In this document: piece by piece, positions 1 through 14,500 of the stretch
Position numbering within the stretch: the first letter of the stretch is position 1
Layout: each line of letters starts with the position of its first letter
NCBI GenBank assembly: GCA_944470555.2
Contig: OX104132.1
Span: 3,853,755 to 3,917,754 of the forward strand
DNA length: 64,000 nucleotides
Direction of reading: 5' to 3'
From: Heterobilharzia americana
Taxonomy: Eukaryota; Platyhelminthes; Trematoda; Strigeidida; Schistosomatidae
Translations under genes and position numbers: made by a program
Notes under the pieces: generated by a model
Seen by the model: only the letters and a program-made list of their open reading frames with translations
Databases searched by the model: none
What the model was told of the DNA's origin: nothing

Positions 1-3000
1 TGCCTAGTCTCATGTGACTCCACGAAATGGAAGATAATTGGCAGCTAATATACCTCCCTGATAATACCGTGCACTTCAATTTGGATTCTGTGTAAAACTC
101 CATCACCATTGAGTTCTTCTGCGCCTATTACTTTGCACAACAACAGCTCCGTCTAGTGGCGTAAATCTATATTTTTGCTTACGATAAACCGACTGCCGGA
201 ACCGGTCGGACTTAGATTTGCACCTGGATTACTTGATTACGGAGACACTTGCGGATTTTTGTTATCTGTTATAATTATTTATTGTTAGGAGGCTTCAGTG
301 AGGATATATTGAATGGTTTAATGACGAAACCTCTCATATCATCAGATGTAATATGACGACAGTTTCTGGATTCAGTTACAACCTTGGCTCCATCCATTCG
401 AATAAACTTGTTTTAAGTAGCATAGGCCAAGATAGTTGTCACGTGGCACCGTGTAATACTGGTCCCAAATTTTACGCTCTGTCTATCTAGGAAGTTAAAT
501 CTAGTTTTGCATGCTGTCTGCAAATAGCATAAATTTATTGAATATTAAAGTGCTCTCAGCACTTCTTGTGCTCTGGATTCGACATGCTGTGTGCACTTAC
601 TGGTTATGCGTTCCGGTAACCGAGGTGTTGAGGCCTAATCAATACGCCTAGATTACTGCCCATACAGGGTGGCATTGCCTGTGTTACTACTCGCTTCTTT
701 CACAGTGTCACTTTTCAAAAACAAAGTGCAGATCAGACAGTTTAGTCATTTTGCATGTTATTACGCTGTAATTGGGGTAAATCCGACGGACAGACGTCAT
801 GTCTCCAACTGTCATCAGAAACGAGATCATGTTTTCGAAGTTTTGGCGCTTCTGCTTTGCTACCAAAACCTTGACGAATATCCCGGCTCAACATTTGCGT
901 TGTCCCAAGGCAGAGGACCCAGCATGTCTTGCTGCGTTTTTCTCTCACCGTTCAAGTCCACCGGATTGTAAAGAAGTAAATGACTTGAAACTCCCTCTGA
1001 GCACCGTGTTTGACAGCAGTGATATTTATTTGAATGTTCCGCTCTTTTTGTAGATATTTTCCTTCGGCTGTGATATGTGTGAAATTGTTTTGCCGTTCAG
1101 CCGTTTTCGACTAAACATTCATTATTTGTCTCCTTTTTGGTCTAGGCCTATGACTGATACTCCGCTTTGTTATTTTGCGGTGCCGTGCCTTTGACAACAA
1201 GACGTTGGTTTCTGGTATTTTGCCTGGCTCAACCCAAGGTCACGCTGTAAAGCGACTTCTTGTCCTTCTACTGCCTACTCGAGACGCTTATAGTCTGACT
1301 TTATTCTTATAGATGGAGTTTGGGTCCCATTTTGTTTGGAACATCCTTGTTTTCTCTTAGGTCTTTAACAGCCGCATTTGGTCACACGATTTCGCTGTAT
1401 AATTCGCCTTCTGCGCCATAAAACTGCTTGGTAAGCATTATTGCAGGGCAACATTGTTGGGGTGCTTTTTTAATTTTCATGTAACTCGTTGTTATTTAAT
1501 AGTGCACAAATTCGTCACGTCATATTGCGTTTCGATATTGTTGAAATATGGCCCTGAACTGTGCGCCGCTCAAGGAAGGTTGAGGAACTACGCAGGAGTA
1601 CACGGTAACTTGTCCGAATTGCATTAACCTGGTTCTGTGGAATCGTTTCCCGCCTTCAGACTGAAATACTTGGATTTCGGTCTCAACACTGATGTCGATC
1701 TGTTTACCTTCGTTCTTTTCCATGGCACACAACAAGCCTTATCACCTCCTTTAATGTCTGATCGACCGACAATAAGATATACAAACTTAGACACCCCCAC
1801 AAGAGTGCTCCGTACAGATCGTCTACCTTTCGAGCAGCTCTGTTGCGTCTGAAGCCATTCTGTCCACGGGAAACATAAAATATCTATTGCAACTAAAAGC
1901 AGACTCAAAGCCTAGATCCTGGTGTTCAAAATCAGTGACCTTACAACAGTGATTAAAAGGTTCTGGGAGTTAAATCTTTTCTGTCACACTCATTAAACAT
2001 TTATGTTTTACCTTGTTCGAATACTACTTGAAAAAATCTATAATTATGCCCACCCAGATGAGTATCATTGCCTTTCAGTGGGACGGTTTTGCAACAGTCG
2101 TTTAGCTGAGTGTGTAAGTTCTACTGAACCACCACAGTTATCCTGCAGTCAGGAAACTGGAAGTCATTTTAATCTCCTTTGATCAGCTGCTGCGGTTCAG
2201 GTTACTGCATTTGCAGCATGATACCCCTCATTTGCCCATACACTTAGGGCCTGTTGGTAGCCGTTAAAACTACTCTGAGTTCCACAATTAGACTGGGATG
2301 AATCTGGAAACCCGCTGCTCAAAGTGTCCACCTTCTCCGGTCCAACTAATTCCACCTGCATTCTCACCCCTTCGCCATTTGCATGCTAATATATGGACAT
2401 GAATGGAAAAGCTGCTCTGTCTTCAGCATACGCTTGCCCATGATACTCTTCAGCGCAGCCTCACCACTATCGCTGAACACTTTACTCATCAGTAATCGAG
2501 CGAGATAAAAATATCTCAGACAATTGCAACTGACAATCTGGGTCAAGCGTATTAAAACCATCGCAGATGTCAATGGCAGAGTTTTGACAGACCTCTAAGA
2601 CGATGACTGCCTTGTTTGTTTCCTTGATGTGGACAAAAGAAACTCAACCCCGTGGATCAATGCCTCTGATCGATGAGCACATCGATGCGATAAATATGTG
2701 GCGGAGCAATATTAGAGCTTCAAGGTGTATACTGCATGCACACAGTTCTGCTGCTTTCGAATGAATACATCCATAACTACAGGCTCCCTCAGTGGACTTT
2801 AAAGACTCTCCAGCAGTTGTTGCATGAACGCAGCATTCAGCCTCTCCACAAGCACGAAGAAACTCTACGCCAATAAGCGAGATAGCCATGTCCTACGGAT
2901 GGTCAAGGTAGTAAACGGTCTAATAACAGTCATCTGACTGCATTAGATTCAGGCTTTCCTCCTCTCCAGGTGACATATGCTATGCTTAAGTGCAAACCTG

Positions 3001-3700
3001 GGGGCAATACTTCCGGTTAACCATCACACCAGTTTATGCACACTAGTCCTGCTGATATCCTCCGTTTTATTAACTCGCAACACATACGTTCCAGTGAACC
3101 AGCAGGTGGGACTGATATGAGCTGTCCTAAAGAAATATATAATTTGAGTAGATTTGTACTCACACTCACATGAATGATTTACGGCTGAATATTCAGGAAC
3201 AAACAGGATTATTACCATGGGTACGGTACATGAACCAACTAGCTTGTCGGGCAGATGTTGGATACTGGAATAGGGGGTTAGCTACTAGACGCGCAAATCA
3301 ACATCAGCCAAGAGCAATCAAAACTGTGATTAACGACACGACCTACGCTCCCTAGTGACTACAGTAAAGAACTACATGTCAACATGTGGTTAAGTTAAAA
3401 TTTCTAAGTGACTTTTTAAAATTGAATCGGGCAAACTTCCCAGCCGTGCTGATTTAGGACCAGCCAGATTCAGGAACTGCCCCAGGGCAGACATCTTCCT
3501 TCACTAACAGAGAAGAATCAAATGCCGAAAGGGTGAAAGTGAGCGGTCCTGACAACATAAACTGAAGATAACAGAGTGAATGCAACCAACTAGAGATCTG
3601 CAGCCCTGCTACCGAAAAACTGTCATTTAGTAACTCTCAAGCGAAGAGTTTCACCACTCACTCACACTAACTCGGTCTCGAAATAGGATGGTCCTTTGTT
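1..3700. other. Unassigned 5' flank
   Basis: No gene, RNA or clear repeat is recognised here. The open frames are all under about 100 codons, overlap on both strands and show no familiar motif. Base composition is slightly less AT-rich than the introns further on. The stretch probably contains very old repeat DNA, but none of it can be named by eye. Confidence 0.5.
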
Positions 3701-3739
3701 GTCAACTTGCTGGCCACCTGGAACGATGAGACGACTAAC

Positions 3740-3835
3740 TACGATAATTGCCAGGCACTCCACACTATCTTCCTTGATCTGGACAGAGTTTCTTACGATG
3801 TCACAAAGGATATTGTGCTGATGAAAACTTTGTAA
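3740..3835 (+). mobile_element. Decayed RT-like remnant
   Basis: One frame reads HTIFLDLDRVSYDVTKDIVL, which resembles reverse transcriptase motif A of the family B elements elsewhere in the window ([15 protein letters not shown] type). Stops lie on both sides and no other RT motif is kept, so this is at best a very old fragment. The call rests on one motif only. Confidence 0.3.
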
Positions 3836-3850
3836 GTCGAAGCTAGTAGG

Positions 3851-5398
3851 GCGTCAATCTCGTTGTTCAGGATGATATCAGAGAACGCATAATTTTAGAA
3901 CGAGGAAGACGGGATCAGATCTTCATGGAGAGCTTACGGTTCCTATATGTCCCTGGGAGCGATCTTTGATTGACACCAGTTTCCAGGTCTCGTCTCTGAT
4001 CTGATTATTCGTAGAAAATATTAAAATACGGCAAACAGTGGATGGAAGGGAGGGCTAACAATAGTTACAAGGTGGCCCTAATCTACTGGAAAATTAGAAG
4101 ACAAAAACTGGTCTATACTCCAATCTAGGATGCTGTATCCTCATGCACCTGGAATTAGTAGAATCAACCATACGGTGATGTGTCACATCATTATACGTTC
4201 AGCCAAGAAGAGATATACAGGCCTAAAATTTCTGGGCAAGTCAGATGCTATCATGAAACGTGAATAAATGATTGCAATGGCAAGCTTTGTGGTACATGGC
4301 ATCGGAAAGTAACTTGAACCTCACACTCCAGAGCTTTTCTTCACGGCCTCTGAAATGTTTGCGAGGTCACGACATGAGGTTCCCGTAGGATTACCTTGTC
4401 GTCTGTCTAGGAGCAATTAAACGCTCCTAAAGAACGTGAGGGAAGCTCTACAAGATGTGTCGTGACTGCCGCAGGAAAAGAGGTGATCTGGTTACAAAAA
4501 TAGAGGTTGCTGGATAAGCCAATCATGTTTTTAAACAGCTATTACAAATCGAAATCGACAGCTGCATGTGAAACAAACGACAGCAGCAAACCAAAGGGAT
4601 AATACCAGGTTCAATGCCAACGTCTGTTGACTAAGAGCACACACCATGGAAAACAGCCACGGCACCCACAGTGAGGTCAGTTAAAGGGTCGAGGGATAAT
4701 CACATTGTCATATATGGCCTATGGCCAACCAACTCAAGGGGTCTCTGACTTCACTGACCTTTCATTACACTAACGTACTATTTTACTGTCTCAACATTGG
4801 TTTTTCACTTATACTTACTTCCATTACCTACGGGCACTTTTTCTCTCTCCTATAACACATACTTGCCTTGTATACGCTAACTCATGGATGTAAGTCTTCA
4901 CATAAATTGTTATGACTTTTTCAGCTTTACGCTACCACACAGACTGTGCTACATGAAGACCAATGATATTCCCAGCATATATATGGCTTCTTCAGTTATC
5001 CAGTCTACGAACAGTAGAGAGAAGCAACTCACAAGCGAACCAATACACAACCTCTAAGATCCGGAAGACGGACAGAACTTTGACTGTTCACAAAAAGGAC
5101 TAAATCTGAAGACATATGAGTCCAATGACCGACGGTTCGCCATACTTATCTTAAGGACAGTTAGTTTTGCGAATGAAATACAAAATTATTTCAATTAACG
5201 ACTCCTCCCTACGGATTCAGAAACAAAGCCATTTAGTCATCTGTCTTTTCACTACCTTGATAGTGGCCTTCATGTTTGTTTTAAGTCTTCACTGTGTCAC
5301 ATAACCTTGAATTGCTATGTTCAATGCAATTGGGCGATAATTAAAGTTAAAAGGTTGATGGGTTTTTCTCACTTACTATCGAGTCCCTTCTTGTCACT
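3851..5398. other. Unassigned upstream region of the LIM gene
   Basis: Nothing codes convincingly here. It lies immediately upstream of the LIM gene start codon and so may hold its promoter and 5' UTR, but no TATA box, initiator or upstream exon could be picked out with confidence. An in-frame TAA at 5348-5350 precedes the chosen start. Confidence 0.4.
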
Positions 5399-5510
5399 AT
5401 GAAAAACAAATTCGAACCACTTATTTGTCCTGTTTGCTTGAAGAATGTCTATTTTGCAGAAGAAGTTAGGGCTATGGGTCGTGCATTTCATAGACAATGT
5501 TTTAAATGCT
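5399..5510 (+). CDS. LIM gene exon 1
   Basis: Encodes the start methionine and the first half of LIM1: C-P-V-C at residues 10-13, then H31, C34 and C37. It ends in phase 1 before a consensus GTAAGT donor at 5511. The ATG is the only one after the in-frame TAA at 5348-5350. Confidence 0.85.
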
Positions 5511-8500
5511 GTAAGTAACCATCAAGCAGTTGACTTTCACTTCAGGTCAGTGTTCCAGGGGGTTGGACAGTTTTACTGCAAATGACCACAAGGGTTCTTT
5601 GTATTGCAAGAACTGTTATGCAAAAAATTATGGACCTCATGTCTATGGTTTTTCAACAAATGGCGTATCAGTTAAAAGCTCTTATGATCTTCGGTAAGTC
5701 TGTTGTGAAATTGAGTTATCGTCTCTGACTGACTACATGACATACTGATTTTGTGCATATATAGCTGTTATAAACAGGGATTAAAAGAATATACTGGCTT
5801 GCTTATTTAAAAAAACTCGCAAAAAAACAGTATTTTTGAGTCGTTTTAGCGTATTGCAGTGTTCTGTGTAACAGAAAGTTTTGTTTGTTTTCATGTTGTT
5901 TACGGTACCAAAGGTATGGTGGTGGTGAAGGAAATATATTCTTCGCACTGACATAGACAAACGCGCTTCTTTGGTGATGTTGTAGCCAGCCATGTAGTTG
6001 TCAATTAAAAGTTTCTTCACGTGAAAGACATGTTAGTGTTGTCATGCTGACATGCGTTTACGCTACGGCAGTTTATGTCAGCTCAACTGTTATCACAACA
6101 TCTATGGATATCCACTTGGAAGTTAGTTAATATAGAAGAAATGAGTGTAATTTATTCATAATCAAGCAGAAGTGGATAGTAGACAGCTAAAAATTCTTTT
6201 TACCTTTCCCCAACGGCAACATTCAGTTGTGAGGGTACGCAGTGATACATTACCTTAAATGCTCTTATTTCTTTCCTGATTTCAAAAGTTGATGGAACTG
6301 AAAATACACTTATTTTTATGAATAAATCGAAAAAAACGAAATGCACGCAGCAATCTTGTGCACATCCGTACAGTAGGCACTGAGGTACACCTATTGTGTC
6401 AGAGCTAATGGTGCTACCTGGCTGGCCAAACCTCGGTAGATGGGTTGGCATTTTAGTCCGTGACCCATTAGTTGAGAATCATCTCCTTAAACCAATCATC
6501 CACAGCTCCTCATTTTTATAAATAACCTAAATTTAGATGTTGTTTTTCGTATTTAAAAATGGTAGGCTGCAGCAGCCTATATTTGTCTTTCTTTGTTTTT
6601 TGGAGTCGACAAGCATAAATTTCCCATTTTTTTTACCTCCAGTCCCGATATATATAGCACTAGTGAAAGATGAAATGAAGAGACTTTACCTACTTGACTC
6701 CAGCGTTGCTTGCGTTATTAAACGTGAGTTAGGGAAACTTTTGTTTTCCCTTTTGCGTGGTTGAGGTCCCTGAGACGAAGGGAATCAATGGTTGAAGATA
6801 CTTGATGATATGGCTGAAAATCAGTCATAGTGGTGCAGATGTACTCAGTTCTTGACTTCTAAAGCTTAAATATTCACAATAAGCTTTATCTTCAGATTGT
6901 TTATTCTCTCAAACTATTTTGTCTACTTTGGTATCACTCCTTTTCTATCCACGTATTCTTTGCGTACTTTTATGGAGTGTGGTAAATTCAGCCGATGAAC
7001 TCCTGTGATAGGTTCTACGTCGATTTTGTCATTCAGTCAATCAGTCGCACTTTATGTTTACGTCTAAAAATCAGGAATTCAGCATATCCCGAATCTTCAA
7101 GATGTAGGCCGAAAAAACCATGATTACCACCTTTTTTTGTCCATTTTCTATTTTTAATGAGTGAAGCAGCCCACTGCATTCAGCACACATCTACTTACAG
7201 TCCATGAAACTCCACGAAGCTGCTTGGATATCTTTGGTCATTAAGGTGGAATTGATCTCCGTTTTCATTTATTATCTTGTATGACTCTTCAAACTATATA
7301 TTTTATGAAAGATATCTTTTTGCTGAGCGTACTAACATGAAAATTGATGTTTTAAACTGATAAGAGTGTGAAAAAATAATAATTGATCACATATGCCGAG
7401 TTTACTTTGAAAATTGAGTTTTCTTCATTTGAATTTCCCATATAAGCGGCTACAAGTGACAAAAAGCAGCTGAAAAACTACGACTGTCCTCTTTGCTGTC
7501 ATGTTTAACCGAAGTAAAAGGAACAGTTTCTCCGGAAACGGGTTGTTCTTTTACCACTGTCTTGTACGAGATGATTTTTACAACCACCTTTGTAATCAAA
7601 TAGAAATAAAAATCAGTCTGAGTTTACATTTGGCACTCCCAAATGTGAGATAGGCATTCTATATTGCAAATTTTTTATGGTTTCACTTTTGCATCTGAGG
7701 AGTATTCCTTTTGTAGCTTTCACATCAGTGGGCCATCGGCAGCATCAGAGTTAAAGACGCTTCTGTATCTAACCTGGTGCTTGGTTTAGGTCGTGGCATT
7801 ATTCGTGATCAAGCTGAAGAATGTAGCACTCAAATTAAACAAGCATATTCACTGATTGTGTTAAAATGTATCGAGAAAACATGGAGGGTAGCTAACAACA
7901 GCTACATTATTTGAAAAGGTGTGAAATTAAAAAAAAACAAGATTTAACGGTCACAAACCGCAGTGAACAGCTATTGGAAACTTGAACGGAAACTAATTTC
8001 GCTTGGTAGATATAATGGCTTTAAAATTATGGACTATGGAAAACAAAAATCTACTTTTTGATCACATTCAAGTTGTTTTAGTTAACATTCTAACCGAATT
8101 TTTATATGGTTATGAGTTTTAGTCACAGAAAATGATATGGTATTGTTCCGACTGAGACTCGTACCCATCGATTCAAGTGTCAAAACGTTATCCAGTGGGC
8201 CACTGAGGTACAATAGACAAATCTTGTGCAGGAAGTATCAGATGTTGTTACATAGGTCCAGCGATTCGACCCTGTATAGCAACAAAAGATTACGGATATC
8301 AAGCAACAACCTGATCACACATTTACTCATCAAGTCAATTTATACAGAACCGAAGAATAGGAGGAGGAATAGAACAATAATTAAGGCAATAGGGGGTTAA
8401 ACTTGAAACAGATGCAAACAAAAAAGGAATAGTGATATAGTTGATCCTAATCTTGGTAAGAAAATAGACTTGACCAAGGTAGATGTAGTGTAGGAACAAA

Positions 8501-11500
8501 TTATTTTTGCACGAAAAGAGTTTATCTTAACTTGCCTATGAGTATCACTGCCATAAATCTAAGAAGCGGAAGTGGAAGTATTGAGCTATATGGCAGAAAG
8601 TGTGCTCCTCGACTGCATACCACTCAACAACCATCTATGTGCGGTTTTCTACTGAATGTATCTGTAAGAAATAGGAAGGAACTGAGACTTGACGATGCCT
8701 AAACGCAATCTCCGCCTATGCACCTGCTGACTACAGTTTGGATGGTGCAAAAGATGAGTTGTGTGAGAAGCTGCCAGTTTCGCCACATGAATTAAACGTT
8801 TGGATGTCAAATAGAGAAGCTGAGCCAATCGGAGAGGCGTCTTGAGGGGTATTTACGGAATCTCACGCTATCGAAGCGACAACGATGATCATTCGCTGGA
8901 ATTTTTTCCTGACAATCACTTGTTTCTGGCCAATACTAATCTTATGCACAAGGAGAGCCGTCGTCTCACGTTGGCGTCCGCCGACATCAAATCAAAGGTG
9001 AACTCAGATAGATTATATTGCCATAACTCATCATTAGAGGATTGCAGCTCTTTCTGGAGTATCTTTTTAGACTCCAATCACACGCTAGTATAGGCTCGTT
9101 TATATTTGGGCCTTACTGGTCATAAGAAACAGGCGACAGTATAGTCTGTCAATTGTCGATTGGAAAAACAGTACCCCAAATACGTATTGAGGCAAGAGTT
9201 AGCTAATCATTCATTTGAACATGACTGCAATGCTTATCCTGAGGAAACCTAGCGCGATATTAAGTCCATTGTAGAAACAGCGGTCAAGACGATTGGTAAA
9301 CTACACTCAAAGGTTAGCAAACATCACTGGGTTTCCACAGCTTCAGTGTAACAGATTGATGCGAGAAGACTGATTCTGACTGGGTCTGACCATGATGAAG
9401 AGTGAAAGCAACTTACATGTAAGTCGACCAAGAGTCTTCATGTCAACCGTGAGCATTGGTCGGTGGCGAAAGCGAAAAAGATGAAGAAGGCATGAGTATC
9501 GGGTAATACTTGGCAACTATTTAGACCTATTAAGGATACCAGCAAGAAGAAGACGATGGTTAAGGAGACCGTCGCCGGGAAGAATGTGATGCTAATAACC
9601 TCCCAGGACAGGTGGCTAGAAGTTGGACAGGACACTTTGAAGCACAGTTCAACTGTTGCTCAGCAACGCTTGAGTTGCCAAACATCCAGCTAACAGTTTG
9701 CCAGCCTGAGTTTTCAAGTCTGGAAGTAGGAGGCATTAGGTAATGTATGGAAGTCATAGGTAGTGGTGTCAGACTGATCTACTTCAACGATCATCCCAGT
9801 GTATATGAAGAGAGAGGTCTTCCTGTGACAATCATGGAGGGAATTAGTCTTACCAATATTGTGTCCAAGATGTTAGGATCCATAATTGTCCGATACGTAA
9901 GTGGAGCTTGAGAAGAGCAAACTGGAGGAAGATAGGGAGGTTTCAGACCTGCACGAGAGTGCCGTTGACCTGATTTCCTCCCTTCGATAGGTCTTAGAAC
10001 ACAGACATGCTTGTTGGCCAAAGGCCAACACATGCCATATTTTTAACGTGAAGGCATCATTTGTCTCTGTCGATCGTGAGATGTTGTGGCGGTGTTCGAC
10101 TGTGAAGAGAGTACCGAGAAAGTGTATAATGCTTATCAAAGCTCTCTGCTGGAACTCATGCAGCCTTATAAAGGCTTACTGAGAGCCGTCACGTGAGTTG
10201 ATGACAGCTATTGGTGTTTGCCAAGAATGCCTACTGTGACCGTTCCTATTTAATTTCATCATAGTCGCACTGATGGATATAACCTTCGGTACGTGTAACT
10301 TTACAAGGATTGACCTGCTCTCTGGAGGCCATCTGGTTAACATTGAGTATGTAGAGGGTATTGTCCTGCTAGTTGAAGACAGTGACAAAATGCAGGGTCT
10401 TGTGAATGCGTTGAGCAGAAATTTGATTATGTTTGTCATGCGTTTGACTGGCACCTGTGAAATGTAAGATGATGCTAGAGACTCGTCTGCTGCAAGTGTT
10501 CTCAGTTTAATGATAGGGAGTGAAGTGCTAGCATGTATCGTCCACTCCTCTTATCCTGTTTGGAGAGGGAAGGCCTGTTTGGCATTTGCAAACTTGCGTC
10601 GTCTCTGTCGCCGACTGGCGAGATATCCGACTATTTATTGAAAATGAGTATACTGCGCTGAAGTTTGTTCTGTCCTCTTTTGCGGCTGTGATCCATGGCT
10701 GTTAGAAGTAGAAGACATGAAGCGTTAACATGGTTTTGATTATAGGTGTCTATGTATCATTGTTTACGTTTGGTGGGATCATTCTGTTGAGGTATTCGCA
10801 TTAATCTGGAAAGAGGATTGAGAGTGTCAAGACCAAGACGTGGCACTAGTCGATGGATTTCTTGAATGTTGGTTTGAGTCGTGTAGTGAAGTGTGGACTA
10901 CCTGGTTGGGGTCTTCGAGACAACAGAAATCAACGGTTGGCGATACTTGGTGACATGGCTAGAAATTGGTGACAATGGCGCAGATGTATTCACTGCTTGA
11001 CGTCTTCTAAAGCTTAAATATTTGGCCTAACCTACAATCTTCAAGTTTTTTATTCTGTTACATAACCTTTTCTACTTCGATATGTGTCTTTTTCTCCCGA
11101 CTTCATCTTTTTATAGTACAGTGAAGTGTGGCAAGTTGAAACGATGCGTCTATGTGCGATGTTCTGCTCTGTAATTAATTAGCTGTATCGAATGAACAGA
11201 TCTGGAAATGAGTTTAAAACACGAAGGCGAAATTTACAATCAAGTAGACGAATATATACTCGGATGTATCTGATGTTTCTGAGTTGTAATTGGCTAAAAA
11301 GGGGCTAACAAATGTCTACATTGTATCATGGAAGAGTGTTAACTATCGAGCTCAAAACAGTTGTGAAATAGTATGGTTTTCTTTTTTCAAACATACAGCA
11401 TCTTATTTCTAAATACAAGTGAGCAAGAGGGTCAATAATGTTGTACTTAACTGTACTTAACTTCCTTTGTAAATCAAAGAGTGGCTCGTTATCCAACTTC

Positions 11501-14500
11501 CTCAGATCAAGTTGGTCTGACATCAGTTGGAGAAGTATTGAGAAACTGGGAGTATTAGAAAGTTGTTTCACCGTAGTGTGGGATTGCTCTGTGGTGCATC
11601 TCCACGACCCTACAAAGGATCAAACCTCAGAACCTTCAGAAGTCAGGTGTAGAGTTTTAGGGAGTAGAGGTAAATCAGTTGACGAAGTTATGAACCTTCA
11701 TCGATTGAGATGGTCACCGATTGCCTCGTCACACAATGTTGGTTGAAGTAGGTTCAGGCTGGAAAAAGGCCCGAGATGGCCAGACTAAAGCATGGCACCA
11801 ATTTATAGAGTCTCTGACTGTTGGTTTGAGCCATATGTGGCGATGCAGACTAGGTGGTTGGGGTCCGCGGGACACAAGAGGAACCAGTTGTTGGTGATTC
11901 CAGGTGATATGGCTCAGAGTGGATGTCAGTGGCGCAGATGTATACACACATTATCCTCATCTTAACGACGCTATATCGAATCTCACCATTTTGTTATTCC
12001 TCCTTTCTTTCTTCTTGTACTTTATATTTCTTTTGACTGCATTCTCTTATCTTCATCTTGCTTCCCACTGCCTTTTCGCTTGATGTAGTGATATGAGGTG
12101 TGGCAAATCGGACCGTTACTCAGTAATTCCTGGTCCTATGTTGATATATCGATGATGATGATGATGATGATGAGCTTCAGATTCCTCTGCCAGGACGTTC
12201 AGTTTCTAAATGGTTCTCTAACTGATGTCAATTCATGATGAGTAAGTTTTCAGGAAAATCAAATAAACCTCTAGCATTTTTCATTAACATGAAACATTGT
12301 AGAAGAGGAAATCTATGAGAAACCATCGATTTAGATAGGTTTTCAAGAAGAATACAAGTCCTAACTAAGTAGCCAGGGTGAATACAATCAAGCAGTAGTA
12401 ACGCGTCACAAATTCACATTGTTACCCTTGTTGATTGAAGTGAAATAAAAAGCTGGTCATCAGTTGTAGCCCCTAGCTTAGTTGGTAGGGCATCAGGTTG
12501 GAAATCCGATGGCAGCTGGTTCGAATCCGACCGTAGTCCAAAATTTTCATTTCACTTTCAATCATCATCCAGTATAAATAAATACAAATCTAATTGACTG
12601 TCGACATTTTACTTCCGAATATTCAACACGAAAAACTCCCATACACCTAAATAACTGGTTCAAATTATTATTATTATTATTGTTATTATTATTATGTGAA
12701 TTGACTGGTTTAATCCCTTCCATTTATAGTACACTAAGGCGGATAAACAATGGATTGAAAGCTTAGAAAAATTATTGGGTGGAAAAAGGGTGGAATTCAT
12801 AACTTTTTAGCCGTAACTCTTCATTATGCCTAAATTTAACACACCCACATATTCGTAATCCCTTTTGTTAGGAAGAAAAAAGTACAGTTTTTTTTAGAGT
12901 TATAATCACCTACATCAATATTGGCGACTATTTCCGAAGTAGTTATTCCTTGGTTTCATTCATCTATGCGTTTATCATCTGACTAACTTATTTATCTGTT
13001 GTAATATAAGGCTGATGGTTTAGTTTAGGAGTTTCGTGGTTAAGAAGGCTCATTTATTTCTTTGTATCAATGGATTGTTAAGTTTTATGTTGAAGGTTAC
13101 AGTAGTACTTTTCTGTTTATAAGTCATTTGAATGAAGCATGTAGTAATTAAAAGGTGAGGTAGCTTACTTACAAAGGCTTAGGTGATGAATTCATCTTTA
13201 TTAAGATGGCTTTAGCATGTACTGGACCGTACAATTTGCCTGGCAAAGAGTTGAGCCCAACTGTACTAAGACACAACATCAATCCAGGCAGTCACTAACC
13301 ATCCATTTTAATGTTGTAATCACTATTGAAAACTATATTTACCTACAAGCTAGGCGCCAACAAATGAAGATTATCAAATTTAAGGTTATTCCTATACAAT
13401 TCCTCTTCCTCTTTCATCAATTAAACATTTATCCTGTTGTGTCGAGTGTCATTATCATAGTAGCATTCTTTGAACTGCTGCTGCGAGCTACTATCCTATA
13501 AATGTCACTTAACTGGAGCTTGAGAACAGTGAACTGGAGAAAACCAGGCAAATTTCAGACCTTTAGGACTACCGTCGATCAGATTTTCTTCCTCCGATAA
13601 GTTTTGGGACATAGGCGTACTTACCGGTCAGTGGCCTACACTTGACATATTTCTTGACCTGAAGGCGGCATTCGACTCCGTCGACTGTGAGATGTTCTGG
13701 TAATGTTTGACTGTGAAAGGAATAACAAGCAAGTATGTGGTGGCGATCAAGGCTCTCGAATCAAATTCCCTCAGCTGTGTACGGGTTTATGGAGTGTTGT
13801 TATGTGAACTGATGACAACTAGTGGTGTTCACCAAGAATGCCTACTGGAACTGTTCCTGTTTAGCTTCATCATAGACATATTAATGGATATGACCTTATG
13901 TACATCTGACTTCACAGGGATTAATCCATTCCCTGAAAGTCATCTGGTTGACTTGAAGTATGCAGACGATATTGTCTTGTTAGGCTATGCGAAGACGCTG
14001 ACGCAACGCAGGAGTATTATGAACGCGTTGAACAGAAATCGGAGGATGTTTAGCACGCATTTCGCACCTATTAAACGTGAGATGGTACTTGACATTTGCC
14101 GATGTGCATCATGTGGCACTAACTGGCGAGATATCTGACTGTCTATCACAGGACCAGTATACTGCGCTGAAGTTTGTTCTGTCTTGTTTTACGGCTGTTA
14201 GATATGACCGTTGAAAGTAGAAGATATGAAATGGTTACAGTGATTTGATGATAGATATCTTCTTAGCATTTCCGATGTTTGGCGGGATCATCATGCGAGC
14301 AATGTTGAGTTCAGGCGAAAGGTACTAGACAAAACAGGCATATCGATTGACGAGGTTGTAAGCTTTAGTTGACTACGATAGCTTGGGATCGTACTGCTCA
14401 TACAGAGCTACTGCGTACCTCGACATGCCATGCTAGGTAAAGTTGGATTAAGTCAGAAGAGGATTCAGGGTGGCGAGATAAAGACGTGGCACCAGTCGAT

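Noticed and set aside
669..1053. Overlapping short open frames in the 5' flank
   Set aside because: They overlap on both strands, lack motifs and splice support, and match random expectation.
12462..12535. A functional tRNA gene
   Set aside because: The A and B boxes are perfect, but the acceptor stem does not pair, the anticodon stem has a mismatch and the sequence recurs as a longer repeat.
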